Shown here piece after piece: positions 24,911 to 34,415 of a stretch of 64,000 nucleotides of DNA. Source of the DNA: Ponticoccus alexandrii (GTDB taxonomy: Bacteria; Pseudomonadota; Alphaproteobacteria; Rhodobacterales; Rhodobacteraceae); the NCBI RefSeq assembly GCF_016806125.1, contig NZ_CP047166.1, positions 124,001-188,000 on the forward strand, in the 5' to 3' direction. The notes beneath the pieces are model-generated. The model saw only the letters and a list, made by a program, of their open reading frames with translations, was not told the origin of the DNA and did not search any database. The stretch's first letter is position 1. Every line of letters starts with the position of its first letter. A program made the translations under genes and the position numbers.

Positions 24911-26481
24911 GCGATTCGTCCGACCTGATCGTGGGCATCGACGCGGGGACGTCCGTCATCAAGGCCGTGGCCTTCACGCTGGGCGGTCGCCAGATCGCGG
25001 CCTCTGCCGTGCGCAATACCTATACGATGGGCGGGGATGGCGCCGCGACGCAGTCCCTCACCCGCACATGGACCGATTGCGCCGAGGCCCTGCGCGGCCT
25101 TGGCGACAAGGTCCCGAACCTTGCCGCGCGCTGCGCTGCCGTGGCGCTGACCGGGCAGGGCGACGGCACTTGGCTGGTGGGACGCGAGGATGCGCCGGTG
25201 ACGGACGCGTGGCTCTGGCTGGATGCGCGCGCCGCGCCGACCGTGCGCGACCTTGCCGCCGGGCCGATGAACCGCGCGCGGTTCGAGGCGACGGGCACCG
25301 GGCTGAACACCTGCCAGCAGGGCGCGCAGATGGCGCACATGCACCGCACCTGTCCGGCGCTTCTGGACGCGGCAGAGGTCGCGCTGCACTGCAAGGACTG
25401 GCTGTACCTGCGGCTGACCGGGGTGCGGGCGACCGACCCCTCCGAGGCGTCCTTTACTTTCGGCGACTTCCGCACCCGCCGGTACAGCGACACGGTGATC
25501 GAGGCGCTGGGCCTGACCGCGCGCCGCGCTCTGCTGCCCGAGATCGTCGACGGCACGCAGGTCACGCATCCGCTCAGCGCCGAGGCCGCCGCTTTGACCG
25601 GGCTGCGCGCGGGCACACCGGTCTCGCTGGGCTACGTCGACATGGTCATGACGGCGCTGGGCGCGGGGGTGCACACCGGCGACGCGGGCGCGGCCTGCTC
25701 GACGGTCGGCTCCACCGGCGTGCACATGCGCGCCGTGACCTCGGACGGGGTCCACCTGAACGCCGAGGGCACCGGCTACGTCATCTGCCTGCCGGTCCCC
25801 GACCTCGTGACGCAGGTCCAGACCAACATGGCCGCCACGCTCAACATCGACTGGGCCCTGGCGCTCGCCGCCGGCCTGATGGCGGAATTCGGGCCGAAGC
25901 CGTCGCACGCCGACCTCGTCGCCCATATCGACACATGGATGTCGAAGTCGAAGCCCGGCGCGCTGGTCTACCACCCCTATATCTCCGAGGCCGGAGAGCG
26001 CGGGCCCTTTGTCAACGCCGACGCCCGCGCCAGCCTTGTGGGCCTGAACGCCGGACACCGCTTTGCCGATGTGATCCGCGCGGTGGTCGAGGGGCTGGGG
26101 ATGGCCGCCCGCGACTGCTACGCCGCGATGGGCGAGATGCCCGCCGAACTGCGCCTGACCGGCGGAGCCGCGCGCTCTGCCGCGCTGCGCCGCGTGCTGG
26201 CGGCCTCGCTGCACACGCCCGTCCGCGTCTCGGCCCGCGAAGAGGCGGGCGCGGCGGGTTGCGCCATGATGGCCGCCGTGGCGATCGGCGCCTATGACGA
26301 CATGGACGCCTGCATCGCGGATTGGGTCACGCCGCTTCTGGGCCAGCCGGAACAGCCGGACCCGGCGCTGGTCCCCGTCTACGACCGACTTTTCACCTCA
26401 TACGCAGAATCGCGCAGCGCGCTGGCGCCCGTCTGGGACGGACTCGCCGCCGCGCGCGGCACGGAAGGAGCACACACATGA
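24907..26481 (+). CDS. eryA: Erythritol kinase-type FGGY carbohydrate kinase
   Basis: 524 residues. FGGY fold: N-terminal phosphate-binding 'GIDAGTSVIKAVAFTLGG' (8-26), 'ALTGQGDGTWLV', 'LWLDARA', C-terminal 'LRLTGGAARSAALRRVLA' and 'EEAGAAGCAMMAA'. EryA phosphorylates erythritol to L-erythritol 4-phosphate. The identity rests on the neighbours: eryB and eryC follow in ATGA-type overlaps, and eryD, eryR, eryH and eryI are present. By sequence alone it could be another polyol or L-xylulose kinase of the same subgroup. Confidence 0.85.
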   Translation: MSDSSDLIVGIDAGTSVIKAVAFTLGGRQIAASAVRNTYTMGGDGAATQSLTRTWTDCAEALRGLGDKVPNLAARCAAVALTGQGDGTWLVGREDAPVTDAWLWLDARAAPTVRDLAAGPMNRARFEATGTGLNTCQQGAQMAHMHRTCPALLDAAEVALHCKDWLYLRLTGVRATDPSEASFTFGDFRTRRYSDTVIEALGLTARRALLPEIVDGTQVTHPLSAEAAALTGLRAGTPVSLGYVDMVMTALGAGVHTGDAGAACSTVGSTGVHMRAVTSDGVHLNAEGTGYVICLPVPDLVTQVQTNMAATLNIDWALALAAGLMAEFGPKPSHADLVAHIDTWMSKSKPGALVYHPYISEAGERGPFVNADARASLVGLNAGHRFADVIRAVVEGLGMAARDCYAAMGEMPAELRLTGGAARSAALRRVLAASLHTPVRVSAREEAGAAGCAMMAAVAIGAYDDMDACIADWVTPLLGQPEQPDPALVPVYDRLFTSYAESRSALAPVWDGLAAARGTEGAHT

Positions 26482-27986
26482 CGGATATCCCCAAGGTCGA
26501 TCTCTTCGTCATCGGCGGCGGCATCAACGGCGCGGGCATCGCGCGCGACGCGGCGGGCCGGGGCCTCTCGGTCGTGCTGGCCGAAAAGGACGACCTCGCC
26601 GAGGGCACCTCCTCCCGGTCGGGCAAGCTGGTCCACGGCGGGCTGCGCTACCTCGAATACTACGAGTTCCGGCTTGTGCGCGAGGCGCTGATCGAGCGCG
26701 AGGTACTGATGAAGAACGCCCCGCACATCATCTGGCCGATGCGCTTCGTCCTGCCGCACAGCCCGCAGGACCGGCCCGCGTGGCTGGTGCGGCTGGGGCT
26801 GTTCCTCTACGACCATCTCGGCGGGCGCAAGAAGCTGCCCGGCACCCGCACGCTGGACCTGAAGCGCGACCCCGAGGGCGCGGCGATCAAGGACCAGTAC
26901 ACCAAGGGCTTCGAATACTCCGACTGCTGGGTGGACGATGCGCGCCTCGTGGTGCTGAACGCCGTAGACGCGGCAGAGCGCGGCGCCACGGTGCTGACCC
27001 GCTCGCCCTGCGTCTCGGCGCGGCGCGAGTACGGTGTCTGGCACGTTACCACACGCAACTCTGTGACCGGTGAGACGCAGGAGTTCCACGCCAAGGTTCT
27101 GGTCAACGCCGCCGGGCCGTGGGTGACCGATGTGGTGACCCGCGTGGCGGGATCGAACAGCGCGCGCAACGTGCGGCTGGTCAAGGGCAGCCACATCATC
27201 GTGCCGAAGTTCTGGAAGGGCGAGAACGCCTACCTCGTCCAGAACCACGACAAGCGGGTGATCTTCATCAACCCCTACGAGCGGGACAAGGCGCTGATCG
27301 GCACCACCGACATCGCCTACGAGGGCCGCGCCGAGGACGTGACGGCGGACGAGAGCGAAATCCAGTACCTGCTGGACGCCGTGAACCGCTACTTCAAGGA
27401 AGAGCTGACCCGCGAGGACGTGGAAACCACCTTCTCGGGCGTGCGGCCGCTGTTCGACGACGGGCAGGGCAACCCTTCGGCGGTGACGCGGGACTATGTC
27501 TTCGACGTGGACGAGACCGGCGGCGCGCCTTTGCTCAACATCTTCGGCGGCAAGATCACCACCTTCCGCGAATTGGCGGAGCGGGGCATGCACAAGCTGG
27601 ACCGCTTCTTCCCGCAGATGGGCAAGGACTGGACAGAGGACGCGCCCCTGCCGGGCGGCGATCTCGAAAACGCCGATTACGAGCAGTTCCGCAACACGAT
27701 GAAGCGCGACTACCCCTGGATGCCGCGCGAGTTGCGCCGCCATTACGGGCGTTGCTACGGCAGCCGCGTCCGGCAGATCGCGGGCGATGCGACCTCGCTG
27801 GACGGGCTGGGCCGCCACTTCGGCGGGCAGCTTTACGAGGCCGAGGTGCGCTATCTGGTGGAACACGAATGGGCGCAGACCGCCGAGGACATCCTCTGGC
27901 GCCGCACCAAGTACCGGTTGCACCTGACCGAGGATCAGCAGCGCGCCTTCACCGACTGGTTCGACAGCCGGGCGGAGGCGGCGTGA
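26478..27986 (+). CDS. eryB: Erythritol-phosphate dehydrogenase (GlpD-like flavoprotein)
   Basis: 502 residues, FAD-dependent. Dinucleotide motif 'LFVIGGGINGAGIARDAAGRG' region at 9-29, the GlpD family block 'SSRSGKLVHGGLRYLEYYE', 'LVNAAGPWVTD', and a C-terminal helical domain. Oxidises L-erythritol 4-phosphate to L-3-tetrulose 4-phosphate, passing electrons to quinone at the membrane. Shares four bases with eryA and starts with ATG after GGAAGGAG. A glycerol-3-phosphate dehydrogenase role is unlikely in this context. Confidence 0.88.
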   Translation: MTDIPKVDLFVIGGGINGAGIARDAAGRGLSVVLAEKDDLAEGTSSRSGKLVHGGLRYLEYYEFRLVREALIEREVLMKNAPHIIWPMRFVLPHSPQDRPAWLVRLGLFLYDHLGGRKKLPGTRTLDLKRDPEGAAIKDQYTKGFEYSDCWVDDARLVVLNAVDAAERGATVLTRSPCVSARREYGVWHVTTRNSVTGETQEFHAKVLVNAAGPWVTDVVTRVAGSNSARNVRLVKGSHIIVPKFWKGENAYLVQNHDKRVIFINPYERDKALIGTTDIAYEGRAEDVTADESEIQYLLDAVNRYFKEELTREDVETTFSGVRPLFDDGQGNPSAVTRDYVFDVDETGGAPLLNIFGGKITTFRELAERGMHKLDRFFPQMGKDWTEDAPLPGGDLENADYEQFRNTMKRDYPWMPRELRRHYGRCYGSRVRQIAGDATSLDGLGRHFGGQLYEAEVRYLVEHEWAQTAEDILWRRTKYRLHLTEDQQRAFTDWFDSRAEAA

Positions 27987-28918
27987 TGGCTCTGACGCTT
28001 TCGCTCAACACCAACCCGCTGGTGAACCGTTACGCCGATCCCGACGACCTGATCGACGCCATCGCCCGCGACATCCGCATCCGCGACATCCAGTTGACGC
28101 ATGAGTTCATCAACCCCTCGTGGCCCGCGCCGGTGATCCGGCGCCTGACCCGGCAGATGGGGCGGGCGCTGGACCGCACCGGCGCGCGCGTGACCTCGGG
28201 GATGACGGGGCCCTATGGGCGGCTCAACCACTTCGGCCACCCGGACGCCGACGTGCGGCGCTACTACGTCGACTGGTTCAAGACCTTCGCCGACATCACC
28301 GCCGACCTTGGCGGCGTCTCGGTGGGCACGCAGTTCGCCATCTTCACGTACCGCGATTACGACGACCCGGCCCGACGCGAGGACCTGATCCAGATCGCCA
28401 TCGACTGCTGGACCGAGGTGGCCGAGCACGCCAAGGACGCCGGGCTGCAATACGTCTACTGGGAGCCGATGAGCGTGGGCCGCGAGTTCGGCGAGACCAT
28501 CGAGGCCAGCATGGCCCTGCAGAAGCGCCTGAGTGCCGCCGACATGGCCGTGCCGATGTGGATGATGGCCGACATCGATCACGGCGACGTGACCTCTCCC
28601 AACCCAGACGACACCGACCCCTACGCCTGGGCGCGGGCGGTGCCCAAGGTCAGCCCGATCATCCACATCAAGCAGTCGATGATGGACAAGTCCGGTCACC
28701 GGCCCTTTACCGCGCAGTTCAACGAAAAGGGTGCGATCCAGCCCGAGCCGCTGCTGAAGGCCTTTGCCGAGGGCGGGGCGGTGGACAACGAGATCTGCCT
28801 CGAACTCAGCTTCAAGGAGCGCGAACCCAACGACCGTCAGGTGATCGCGCAGATCGCTGAAAGCGTGGCCTTCTGGGCGCCGCACATCGACAGCGGCGCG
28901 GGGGATCTGAAGGTCTGA
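27986..28918 (+). CDS. eryC: Tetrulose-4-phosphate racemase
   Basis: 310 residues of the xylose isomerase-like TIM barrel superfamily (sugar phosphate isomerase/epimerase). Metal-ligand regions are seen in 'YWEPMSVGREFGET', 'MADIDHGD', 'IIHIKQS' and 'ICLELSFKERE' (Glu/Asp/His/Glu set). In Brucella, EryC interconverts L- and D-3-tetrulose 4-phosphate. Start overlaps eryB's stop (TGATG). Formerly called a dehydrogenase; no dinucleotide motif is present. Confidence 0.86.
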   Translation: MALTLSLNTNPLVNRYADPDDLIDAIARDIRIRDIQLTHEFINPSWPAPVIRRLTRQMGRALDRTGARVTSGMTGPYGRLNHFGHPDADVRRYYVDWFKTFADITADLGGVSVGTQFAIFTYRDYDDPARREDLIQIAIDCWTEVAEHAKDAGLQYVYWEPMSVGREFGETIEASMALQKRLSAADMAVPMWMMADIDHGDVTSPNPDDTDPYAWARAVPKVSPIIHIKQSMMDKSGHRPFTAQFNEKGAIQPEPLLKAFAEGGAVDNEICLELSFKEREPNDRQVIAQIAESVAFWAPHIDSGAGDLKV

Positions 28919-29000
28919 GCCTTGGCAATGGACGATAAGCCGACGAGAGTATTAGAAGACGGCAAGGCGGCGTGACCGCCGGCCGAGGGGAGGAAGGCAT

Positions 29001-29954
29001 ATGGCAAAGGACAGGGCCTTCGTGGATGGCGAGCGGTCTCTGGCGATCCGTGCCGCATGGCTTCACTACGTCGGCGGCATGCGGCAGGCCGAGGTCGCCA
29101 AGCGGCTGGGCGTGCCCTCGGTCAAGGCGCACCGGCTGATCCAGCGCGCGGTTGCCGAGGGGGCGGTCAAGGTCTCGATCGAGGGCGATATCGTCGAGTG
29201 CATCGAGCTGGAGCAGGCCCTTTGCGCGCGCTACGGGCTGGACACCTGCGAGGTTGCCCCGGACCTGGAGGAAGAGGGCATGCCGCTGCGTGCGCTGGGT
29301 CTGACCGGCGCGACATGGCTGAAACGCTGGCTGGAAAGCGGCGAAGAGACCACCATCGGCATCAGCCACGGGCGCAGCCTTGCCGCCGTCGTTCAGGCGA
29401 TGCCGCGCATGACACTGCCGGATCAGCGCTTCGTCTCGCTGCTGGGCGGGCTGACGCGGAACTTCGCCGCCAACCCGCATGACGTGATGCACCTGCTGGC
29501 GGAACGCACCGGCGCGCGGGCCTACGTGATGCCGGTGCCCTTCTTCGCCAACTCCTGCGAGGACCGCGAGGTCCTGCTGTCCCAGCGTGGCGTCTCCGAG
29601 GTCATGCAACTGGCCGAAAGCGCGCCGCTGAAGCTGGTTGGCGTGGGCTCGGCACAGACGCAGGCGCAGCTTGTCGTTTCGGGGCTGATCGAGCCGTCGG
29701 AGATCGAGGCGATTTCCTCGGCCGGTGGTGTGGGCGAGATGCTGGGCCATTTCTTCGACCGCGACGGCGGCTACGTGGCGACGCCCCTGACGGCGCGGAC
29801 GGTGGCCGTGTCGCTGCGCGAACGCCGCGAGGACCGGATCGTGGCCCTGGCCGGCGGGCCGGAAAAGGTCGAGCCGCTGCGTGCGGTGCTGAACAGCCGG
29901 AGGCTCTCCGGCCTGATCACCGACGAAAAGACCGCGCGGGCTCTGCTGGACTGA
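29001..29954 (+). CDS. eryD: SorC-family erythritol regulator
   Basis: 317 residues. N-terminal helix-turn-helix ('RQAEVAKRLGVPSVKAHRLIQRA', about 25-50) and a SorC sugar-phosphate-binding domain ('TTIGISHGRSLAAVVQAMP', 'LLGGLTRNFAANPHDVMHLLAERTGA'). In rhizobia and Brucella EryD represses the ery operon and is relieved by erythritol. Encoded 82 bases after eryC with the strong site GGGGAGGAAGG, so it is probably in the same transcript and autoregulated. Confidence 0.85.
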   Translation: MAKDRAFVDGERSLAIRAAWLHYVGGMRQAEVAKRLGVPSVKAHRLIQRAVAEGAVKVSIEGDIVECIELEQALCARYGLDTCEVAPDLEEEGMPLRALGLTGATWLKRWLESGEETTIGISHGRSLAAVVQAMPRMTLPDQRFVSLLGGLTRNFAANPHDVMHLLAERTGARAYVMPVPFFANSCEDREVLLSQRGVSEVMQLAESAPLKLVGVGSAQTQAQLVVSGLIEPSEIEAISSAGGVGEMLGHFFDRDGGYVATPLTARTVAVSLRERREDRIVALAGGPEKVEPLRAVLNSRRLSGLITDEKTARALLD

Positions 29955-30055
29955 CCGCCGGGGTGGGGGGCGGTCAAGCGCTGACCCTGCTGCAATCGCC
30001 ATGGCCTTGGCGCGCAGTAACCGGCGCGCATGGCGGGCGCACGTTCCGGCATGCA

Positions 30056-30086
30056 AGAAAGCGCGCCGCTTTGGTCGGCGGCGCGC
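30056..30086 (-). terminator. Terminator of the fba gene
   Basis: GCGCGCCGC and GCGGCGCGC pair over nine bases with an eight-base loop. On the minus strand the stem is followed by TTTCTTG, eight bases after the fba stop. It lies between the convergent eryD and fba genes; the rest of that 140-base gap is featureless. Confidence 0.7.
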
Positions 30087-30094
30087 CTGTGGGG

Positions 30095-31129
30095 TCAGTA
30101 GGCGGCGGCCATGGTGGCCAGAGAGCGCACGCGGATCTTCTCGGCCTGACCGGCGGTGCCGAAGGCTTCGAACTTCTCGATGCACTGGGCCGCCATCGCG
30201 TCCATCGCGGGCTTCAGGTACTTGCGCGGATCGAACTCGGCGGGGGCAGAGACCAGCGTCTTGCGGATCGCCGAGGTCGCGGCAAGGCGCAGGTCGGTGT
30301 CGATGTTCACCTTGCGCACGCCGTGCTGGATGCCGCGCCGGATCTCCTCCAGCGGCACGCCCCATGTCGGTTTGATGTCGCCGCCGAACTCGTTGATCAG
30401 CACCCGCAGCGCTTCCGGCACGGAGGAAGAGCCGTGCATCACGAGGTGCGTGTTGGGCAGCCGCTTGTGGATCGCCTCGATCACATCCATCGCCAGAACG
30501 TCGCCATCCGGCTGGCGGCTGAACTTGTAGGCGCCGTGGCTGGTGCCCATGGCGACGGCCAGCGCATCCACGCCGGTCTCGGCCACGAACCGCTCCGCCT
30601 CTTCGGGGTCGGTCAGAAGCTGGTCGTGCGACAGCTTTTCCGTCGCGCCATGGCCGTCTTCCTGATCGCCCATGCCGGTTTCCAGCGAGCCGAGAACGCC
30701 AAGCTCCCCCTCGACCGAGACACCCGCCGCGTGGGCCATGTCCACCACCGCCTTGGTCACCGCGACGTTGTAGGCGTAGTCGGCGGGGGTGCTGCCGTCT
30801 TCCTTCAGCGAGCCGTCCATCATGACAGAGGTAAAGCCATGCTGGATCGCCGTGACGCAGGTCGCAAGGTTGTTGCCGTGGTCGAGATGCATGCAGACGG
30901 GAATGTGCGGGTAGATCTCGACCAGCGCGTCGATCAGCTTGGCCAGCACAACGTCGTTGGCATAGGCCCGCGCGCCACGGCTGGCCTGCAGGATCACCGG
31001 TGCGCCGGTGCGGTCGGCGGCGGCCATGATGGCCAGCCCCTGCTCCATGTTCGACATATTGAAGGCGGGCACGGCATAGCCATGGTCGGCGGCGTGATCC
31101 AGAAGCTGGCGAAGGGTGATGCGGGCCAT
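30095..31129 (-). CDS. fba: Class II fructose-bisphosphate aldolase (Calvin-type)
   Basis: 344 residues, zinc-dependent class II fold: zinc ligands in 'HLDHGNN' (H-D-H), '[12 protein letters not shown]', '[10 protein letters not shown]' and the phosphate loop '[13 protein letters not shown]'. Catalyses fructose 1,6-bisphosphate cleavage or formation; enzymes of the Calvin subtype also condense erythrose 4-phosphate with dihydroxyacetone phosphate to sedoheptulose bisphosphate. Nine bases after fbp, on the strand opposite to the ery genes that flank it. Confidence 0.93.
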   Translation of the reverse strand: MARITLRQLLDHAADHGYAVPAFNMSNMEQGLAIMAAADRTGAPVILQASRGARAYANDVVLAKLIDALVEIYPHIPVCMHLDHGNNLATCVTAIQHGFTSVMMDGSLKEDGSTPADYAYNVAVTKAVVDMAHAAGVSVEGELGVLGSLETGMGDQEDGHGATEKLSHDQLLTDPEEAERFVAETGVDALAVAMGTSHGAYKFSRQPDGDVLAMDVIEAIHKRLPNTHLVMHGSSSVPEALRVLINEFGGDIKPTWGVPLEEIRRGIQHGVRKVNIDTDLRLAATSAIRKTLVSAPAEFDPRKYLKPAMDAMAAQCIEKFEAFGTAGQAEKIRVRSLATMAAAY

Positions 31130-31137
31130 GGGGCCTC

Positions 31138-32124
31138 CTAGCGGTTGAGGGTGTCGAGCAGCGCGGTCATCTCGCCGGTGCTGCCGAAGAACAGGGGGGT
31201 GCGGTCGTGCAGGTGTTCCGGCACACGGTCGAGGATCGGGCCGGTGCCGTCCGAGGCGATGCCGCCCGCCTGTTCGATCAGGAAGGCGATGGGGAAGGCC
31301 TCGTAGGCGAGGCGCAAAAAGCCTTCGGTATAGGCCGGGCGTGTGTCGGCGGGGTACATGAAGACGCCGCCCTGCCGCAGGATGCGGTGCAGGTCGCCCA
31401 CCGCCGCCGCAATCCAGCGCATGTTGAAATCCTTGCCGCGTGGGCCGTCCTTGCCCGCGATCAGCCCGTCGATGTAGCCGCGCAGGGGGTCCGGCCAGCG
31501 CCGGTGGTTCGAGGCGTTGAAGGCCACGGTCGCGGTCTCGGGCTTCACCCGCACATCGGGCGCGTCGACGTGGTACATGCCGCTGACCGGGTCGAGCGCG
31601 GCAATCGCCACGCCCCGCCCCGTCGAGAAGCCGAAATCGACGCTGTGCCCGAAAGAGACGTAGCAGGCGGCGACCATCTCGCGCCCTTTGCGCAGGAAGG
31701 TCTCGCCCGCCGGAAAGATCGCAAACAGCGCGCCAAGGGGCGCCCCGATGCCGATGCTGCCCGAACCGTCAATCGGGTCCATGGCGATGTCGAACTGGCC
31801 CTCGGGGTTCAGGGTCTCGACCGCATCAGCCTCTTCCGACAGGACGCTGCGCACGGACAAGCCCTTGAACAGCGCAAGGAAGTGGTCGTGCGCCGCCATG
31901 TCCAGCGCCTTCTGCTTGTCGCCGGATTCGTTCGTGCCCACCACGGCGGTCGGGTCGCCGGTCAGACGCCCCTGCGCCAGACGCAGGGCGACCGCGACGC
32001 TGCCCTCGGCAATCGCTTCGATCAGGCGGGCCAGCTCGCGCTCTGTCCCCTGCTGTTGCAGGTACTGCGCCAGAACCGGGGCCGTGATCGTCGCGTCTGC
32101 CGCGCAAGCCAGTGGCGAATCCAT
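31138..32124 (-). CDS. fbp: Class I fructose-1,6-bisphosphatase (possibly also SBPase)
   Basis: 328 residues with class I FBPase features: 'SEEAD' and the metal motif '[12 protein letters not shown]', '[19 protein letters not shown]' substrate loop, '[12 protein letters not shown]'. Removes the 1-phosphate in gluconeogenesis, feeding hexose 6-phosphate; plant and bacterial Calvin-type relatives also act on sedoheptulose bisphosphate. First gene of the fbp-fba pair, divergent from eryR with a shared 124-base promoter region. Confidence 0.9.
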   Translation of the reverse strand: MDSPLACAADATITAPVLAQYLQQQGTERELARLIEAIAEGSVAVALRLAQGRLTGDPTAVVGTNESGDKQKALDMAAHDHFLALFKGLSVRSVLSEEADAVETLNPEGQFDIAMDPIDGSGSIGIGAPLGALFAIFPAGETFLRKGREMVAACYVSFGHSVDFGFSTGRGVAIAALDPVSGMYHVDAPDVRVKPETATVAFNASNHRRWPDPLRGYIDGLIAGKDGPRGKDFNMRWIAAAVGDLHRILRQGGVFMYPADTRPAYTEGFLRLAYEAFPIAFLIEQAGGIASDGTGPILDRVPEHLHDRTPLFFGSTGEMTALLDTLNR

Positions 32125-32175
32125 GGGTGTCCTCTCTTTTGATCCAGCGATAGCGCGCCCCCTCGTGCATCACAA

Positions 32176-32217
32176 CACAAAATCACAAAATCACAAGATT
32201 GACGTTAACTTTGTGAT
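32176..32217. promoter_or_regulatory. Tandem-repeat operator between fbp and eryR
   Basis: Three contiguous 8-base units CACAAAAT, CACAAAAT and CACAAGAT (32176-32199) are followed by one inverted copy, TTTGTGAT (32210-32217). TTGACG (32199-32204) and AATGTT (32222-32227), 17 bases apart, look like the eryR promoter threaded through these repeats. Direct A/T-rich repeats are typical of DeoR-family operators, so EryR autoregulation, and control of fbp-fba, is likely. Confidence 0.6.
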
Positions 32218-32248
32218 CTGCAATGTTAGCGCTCAAGGAGGACACCGG

Positions 32249-33025
32249 GTGAAACGCGACGACCGACAACAGGCGATCATGGACCTTCTGGTCTCTGACG
32301 GAGAGGTGGAGCTCGATGCCCTCGCCGACCGCTTCGCCGTGTCCCGCATGACCATTCACCGCGACCTCGACGAGCTGGAAGGCGCGGGCCTGCTGCGCAA
32401 GATCCGGGGCGGGGCGACCATCGCCTCGGGCACCCGCTTCGAAAGCGACTTCCGCCTGCGCGAGCGGCAGGGCGAACCCGCCAAGACCGCCATGGCCGAG
32501 GCCGCGCTGGCCCTGATAGAGCCGGGCATGACCGTGATGATCAACGACGGCTCGATGGCCGCGATCCTCGGGCGCATGTGCGTGGCCCGGCGCCCGCTGA
32601 CGGTGATCACCAACAATGCCGCCGTGCTGGACGCGCTGCGCGGAGAGGCGGGGATCACGCTGATTGCGCTGGGTGGCACCTATTCGGCGAAGTTCAACGC
32701 CTTCCTCGGCAAGGTGGCCGAGGATGCCATGGCGCGGCTGCGCGCCGACATCTGCTTCATCTCGTCGCCCGCCGTGTCCGGGCTTGAAGTGTTTCACATG
32801 GATGATGACGTCCTGCGGGTGAAGCGGGCGATGATCGACGCCGCCACGGCCCGCGTCCTGCTGGTGAACCATACGCGCTTTGGCCACGCCGCCCTGCACC
32901 GGCTGGCGGGGCTGGACGAGTTCGACCACATCATCACCGACCGCGCGCCTGCCCGCGATGCCGCTGACGCATTGGCCCGCGCCGGTCTGACCCTGACCCT
33001 CGCAGACAAGGACCAAGCCGCATGA
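32249..33025 (+). CDS. eryR: DeoR-family regulator
   Basis: 258 residues from GTG with AAGGAGG eight bases upstream; the frame is open for 187 more codons but no site is present. Winged helix-turn-helix 'LDALADRFAVSRMTIHRDLDEL' (about 20-45) and a DeoR C-terminal sugar-phosphate sensor with 'VMINDGSMAAIL', 'ITNNAAVL', 'LIALGGTYS'. Overlaps eryH by ATGA, as in the rhizobial eryR-tpi-rpi operon. Likely a repressor of that operon responding to a tetrulose phosphate. Confidence 0.85.
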   Translation: MKRDDRQQAIMDLLVSDGEVELDALADRFAVSRMTIHRDLDELEGAGLLRKIRGGATIASGTRFESDFRLRERQGEPAKTAMAEAALALIEPGMTVMINDGSMAAILGRMCVARRPLTVITNNAAVLDALRGEAGITLIALGGTYSAKFNAFLGKVAEDAMARLRADICFISSPAVSGLEVFHMDDDVLRVKRAMIDAATARVLLVNHTRFGHAALHRLAGLDEFDHIITDRAPARDAADALARAGLTLTLADKDQAA

Positions 33026-33789
33026 GCCAATTCTGGATCGGCACAAGCTGGAAGATGAACAAGACGCTGGCCGAGGCGCAGGCCTTCGCACAGGGTCTGG
33101 CGGCGGCGGATGACACCCGCGACCCGCGCATTCAGCGCTTCGTGATCCCGCCCTTCACCGCCGTGCGCGAGGTGGCCGCGATGCTCTCTGGCGCGTCGGT
33201 CAAGGTCGGCGCGCAGAACATGCACTGGGCCGATGCGGGCGCATGGACCGGTGAGGTGTCCGCCCCGATGCTGGTCGATTGCGGGCTGGATATCGTCGAA
33301 CTCGGCCATTCCGAGCGGCGCGAGCATTTCGGTGAGACCGACGAGACGGTGGGCCTGAAGACCGAAAGCGCCGTGCGCCACGGGCTGATCCCGCTGATCT
33401 GCATCGGCGAGACCCTGCAGGAGCGTGAGTCCGGGCGCGCGCAGGAGGTGCTGGAAGCACAGGTGCGCGGCGCCCTGGGCAAGCTGTCGGACGGTCAGAA
33501 GGGCGCCGAGATCCTGCTGGCCTACGAACCCGTCTGGGCCATCGGCGAAAACGGCATCCCCGCCACCTCGGACTATGCCGATGCGCGGCAGGCCGAGATC
33601 ATCGCCGTGGCCGAGGAGGTTCTGGGCCGCCGCATCCCCTGCCTCTACGGCGGCTCGGTCAACCCGGGCAACTGCGAGGAGCTGATTCAATGCCCGCATA
33701 TCGACGGGCTGTTCATCGGGCGTTCCGCCTGGAGCGTCGAGGGCTACCTCGACATCCTCGCCAAATGCGCCGCAACCCTGAAAGGATAA
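33022..33789 (+). CDS. eryH: Triosephosphate isomerase-like D-3-tetrulose-4-phosphate isomerase
   Basis: 255 residues, TIM fold with the catalytic set intact: Lys in 'IGTSWKMNK', His in 'ELGHSERRE', Glu in '[10 protein letters not shown]', and phosphate loop 'YGGSVNPGN'. In Brucella the paralogue EryH (TpiA2) converts D-3-tetrulose 4-phosphate to D-erythrulose 4-phosphate. 'GTSWKMNK' in place of the usual 'GNWKMNG' fits the divergent paralogue. A housekeeping TpiA is expected elsewhere. Confidence 0.85.
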   Translation: MSQFWIGTSWKMNKTLAEAQAFAQGLAAADDTRDPRIQRFVIPPFTAVREVAAMLSGASVKVGAQNMHWADAGAWTGEVSAPMLVDCGLDIVELGHSERREHFGETDETVGLKTESAVRHGLIPLICIGETLQERESGRAQEVLEAQVRGALGKLSDGQKGAEILLAYEPVWAIGENGIPATSDYADARQAEIIAVAEEVLGRRIPCLYGGSVNPGNCEELIQCPHIDGLFIGRSAWSVEGYLDILAKCAATLKG

Positions 33790-33793
33790 CATC

Positions 33794-34249
33794 ATGAAAG
33801 TCGCAATCGCCGGAGACAGCGCGGGCGAAGGCCTCGCCAAGACGCTCGCCGACCACCTTGGCGCCAAATACGAGGTGTCGGAAATCTCGCGCACCGATGC
33901 GGGCCCCGATGCCTTCTACGCCAACCTCTCGGACCGCGTGGCCAGCGCCGTTCTGGCCGGTGAATACGACCGCGCGATCCTTGTCTGCGGTACCGGCATC
34001 GGGGTCGCCATGTCGGCCAACAAGATCCCCGGCATCCGCGCCGCGCAGTGCCACGACACCTATTCCGCGGCCAAGGCCTCGACCTCGAACAATGCGCAGA
34101 TCATCACCATGGGTGCGCGCGTGATCGGGGCAGAGCTGGCGAAGGACATCGCAGAGGCCTTCCTGTCGACCGCCTTCGATCCCGAGGGCCGCTCGGCGGG
34201 CAACGTGCAGGCGATCAACGACGTCGACGCGAAATACAACAAGGCGTGA
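33794..34249 (+). CDS. eryI: RpiB-like D-erythrose-4-phosphate isomerase
   Basis: 151 residues, RpiB/LacAB family: '[17 protein letters not shown]' at the start, active-site Cys in '[15 protein letters not shown]', and '[20 protein letters not shown]'. EryI converts D-erythrulose 4-phosphate to D-erythrose 4-phosphate, the last step before the pentose phosphate pathway. Five bases after eryH in the same operon. Confidence 0.87.
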   Translation: MKVAIAGDSAGEGLAKTLADHLGAKYEVSEISRTDAGPDAFYANLSDRVASAVLAGEYDRAILVCGTGIGVAMSANKIPGIRAAQCHDTYSAAKASTSNNAQIITMGARVIGAELAKDIAEAFLSTAFDPEGRSAGNVQAINDVDAKYNKA

Positions 34250-34300
34250 CGTCACGGCACTGCGTGCCCTGCCCCCTTTTGCGGGGCGATATTTAACATA

Positions 34301-34330
34301 TGTCAATCCGCGTGAACGACCGGATTCACA
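34301..34330 (+). promoter_or_regulatory. Inverted-repeat operator upstream of the second kinase gene
   Basis: TGTCAATCCG and CGGATTCACA are inverted copies matching at nine of ten positions with a ten-base spacer, 86 bases before the kinase start. The length and symmetry suit a dimeric repressor. AT-rich sequence just upstream (ATATTTAACATAT) may hold the promoter. Which regulator binds is not known; EryD and EryR are candidates. Confidence 0.5.
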
Positions 34331-34359
34331 CAGATCGGGGTGCGCGTGCCCCGGTAGCG

Positions 34360-34393
34360 CCGGGACCCTGACCCCTCCTCCCCGGGGTCCCGG
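34360..34393 (+). other. Long hairpin in the leader of the second kinase gene
   Basis: CCGGGACCC and GGGTCCCGG form a perfect nine-pair stem with a 16-base C-rich loop, ending 22 bases before the ATG. No U-run follows, so it is not a simple terminator; it may block or tune ribosome access or stabilise the mRNA. Confidence 0.4.
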
Positions 34394-34415
34394 CCAAAAC
34401 CTCCCGGAGATCCCC

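Noticed and set aside
28928-28975. 15-codon frame between eryC and eryD
   Set aside because: No ribosome site and no coupling to the next gene; probably chance.
32224-32235. GTTAGCGCTCAA near eryR as a second copy of the glgP palindrome
   Set aside because: Only the left half matches, the right half is poor, and it overlaps the eryR -10 region by chance composition.
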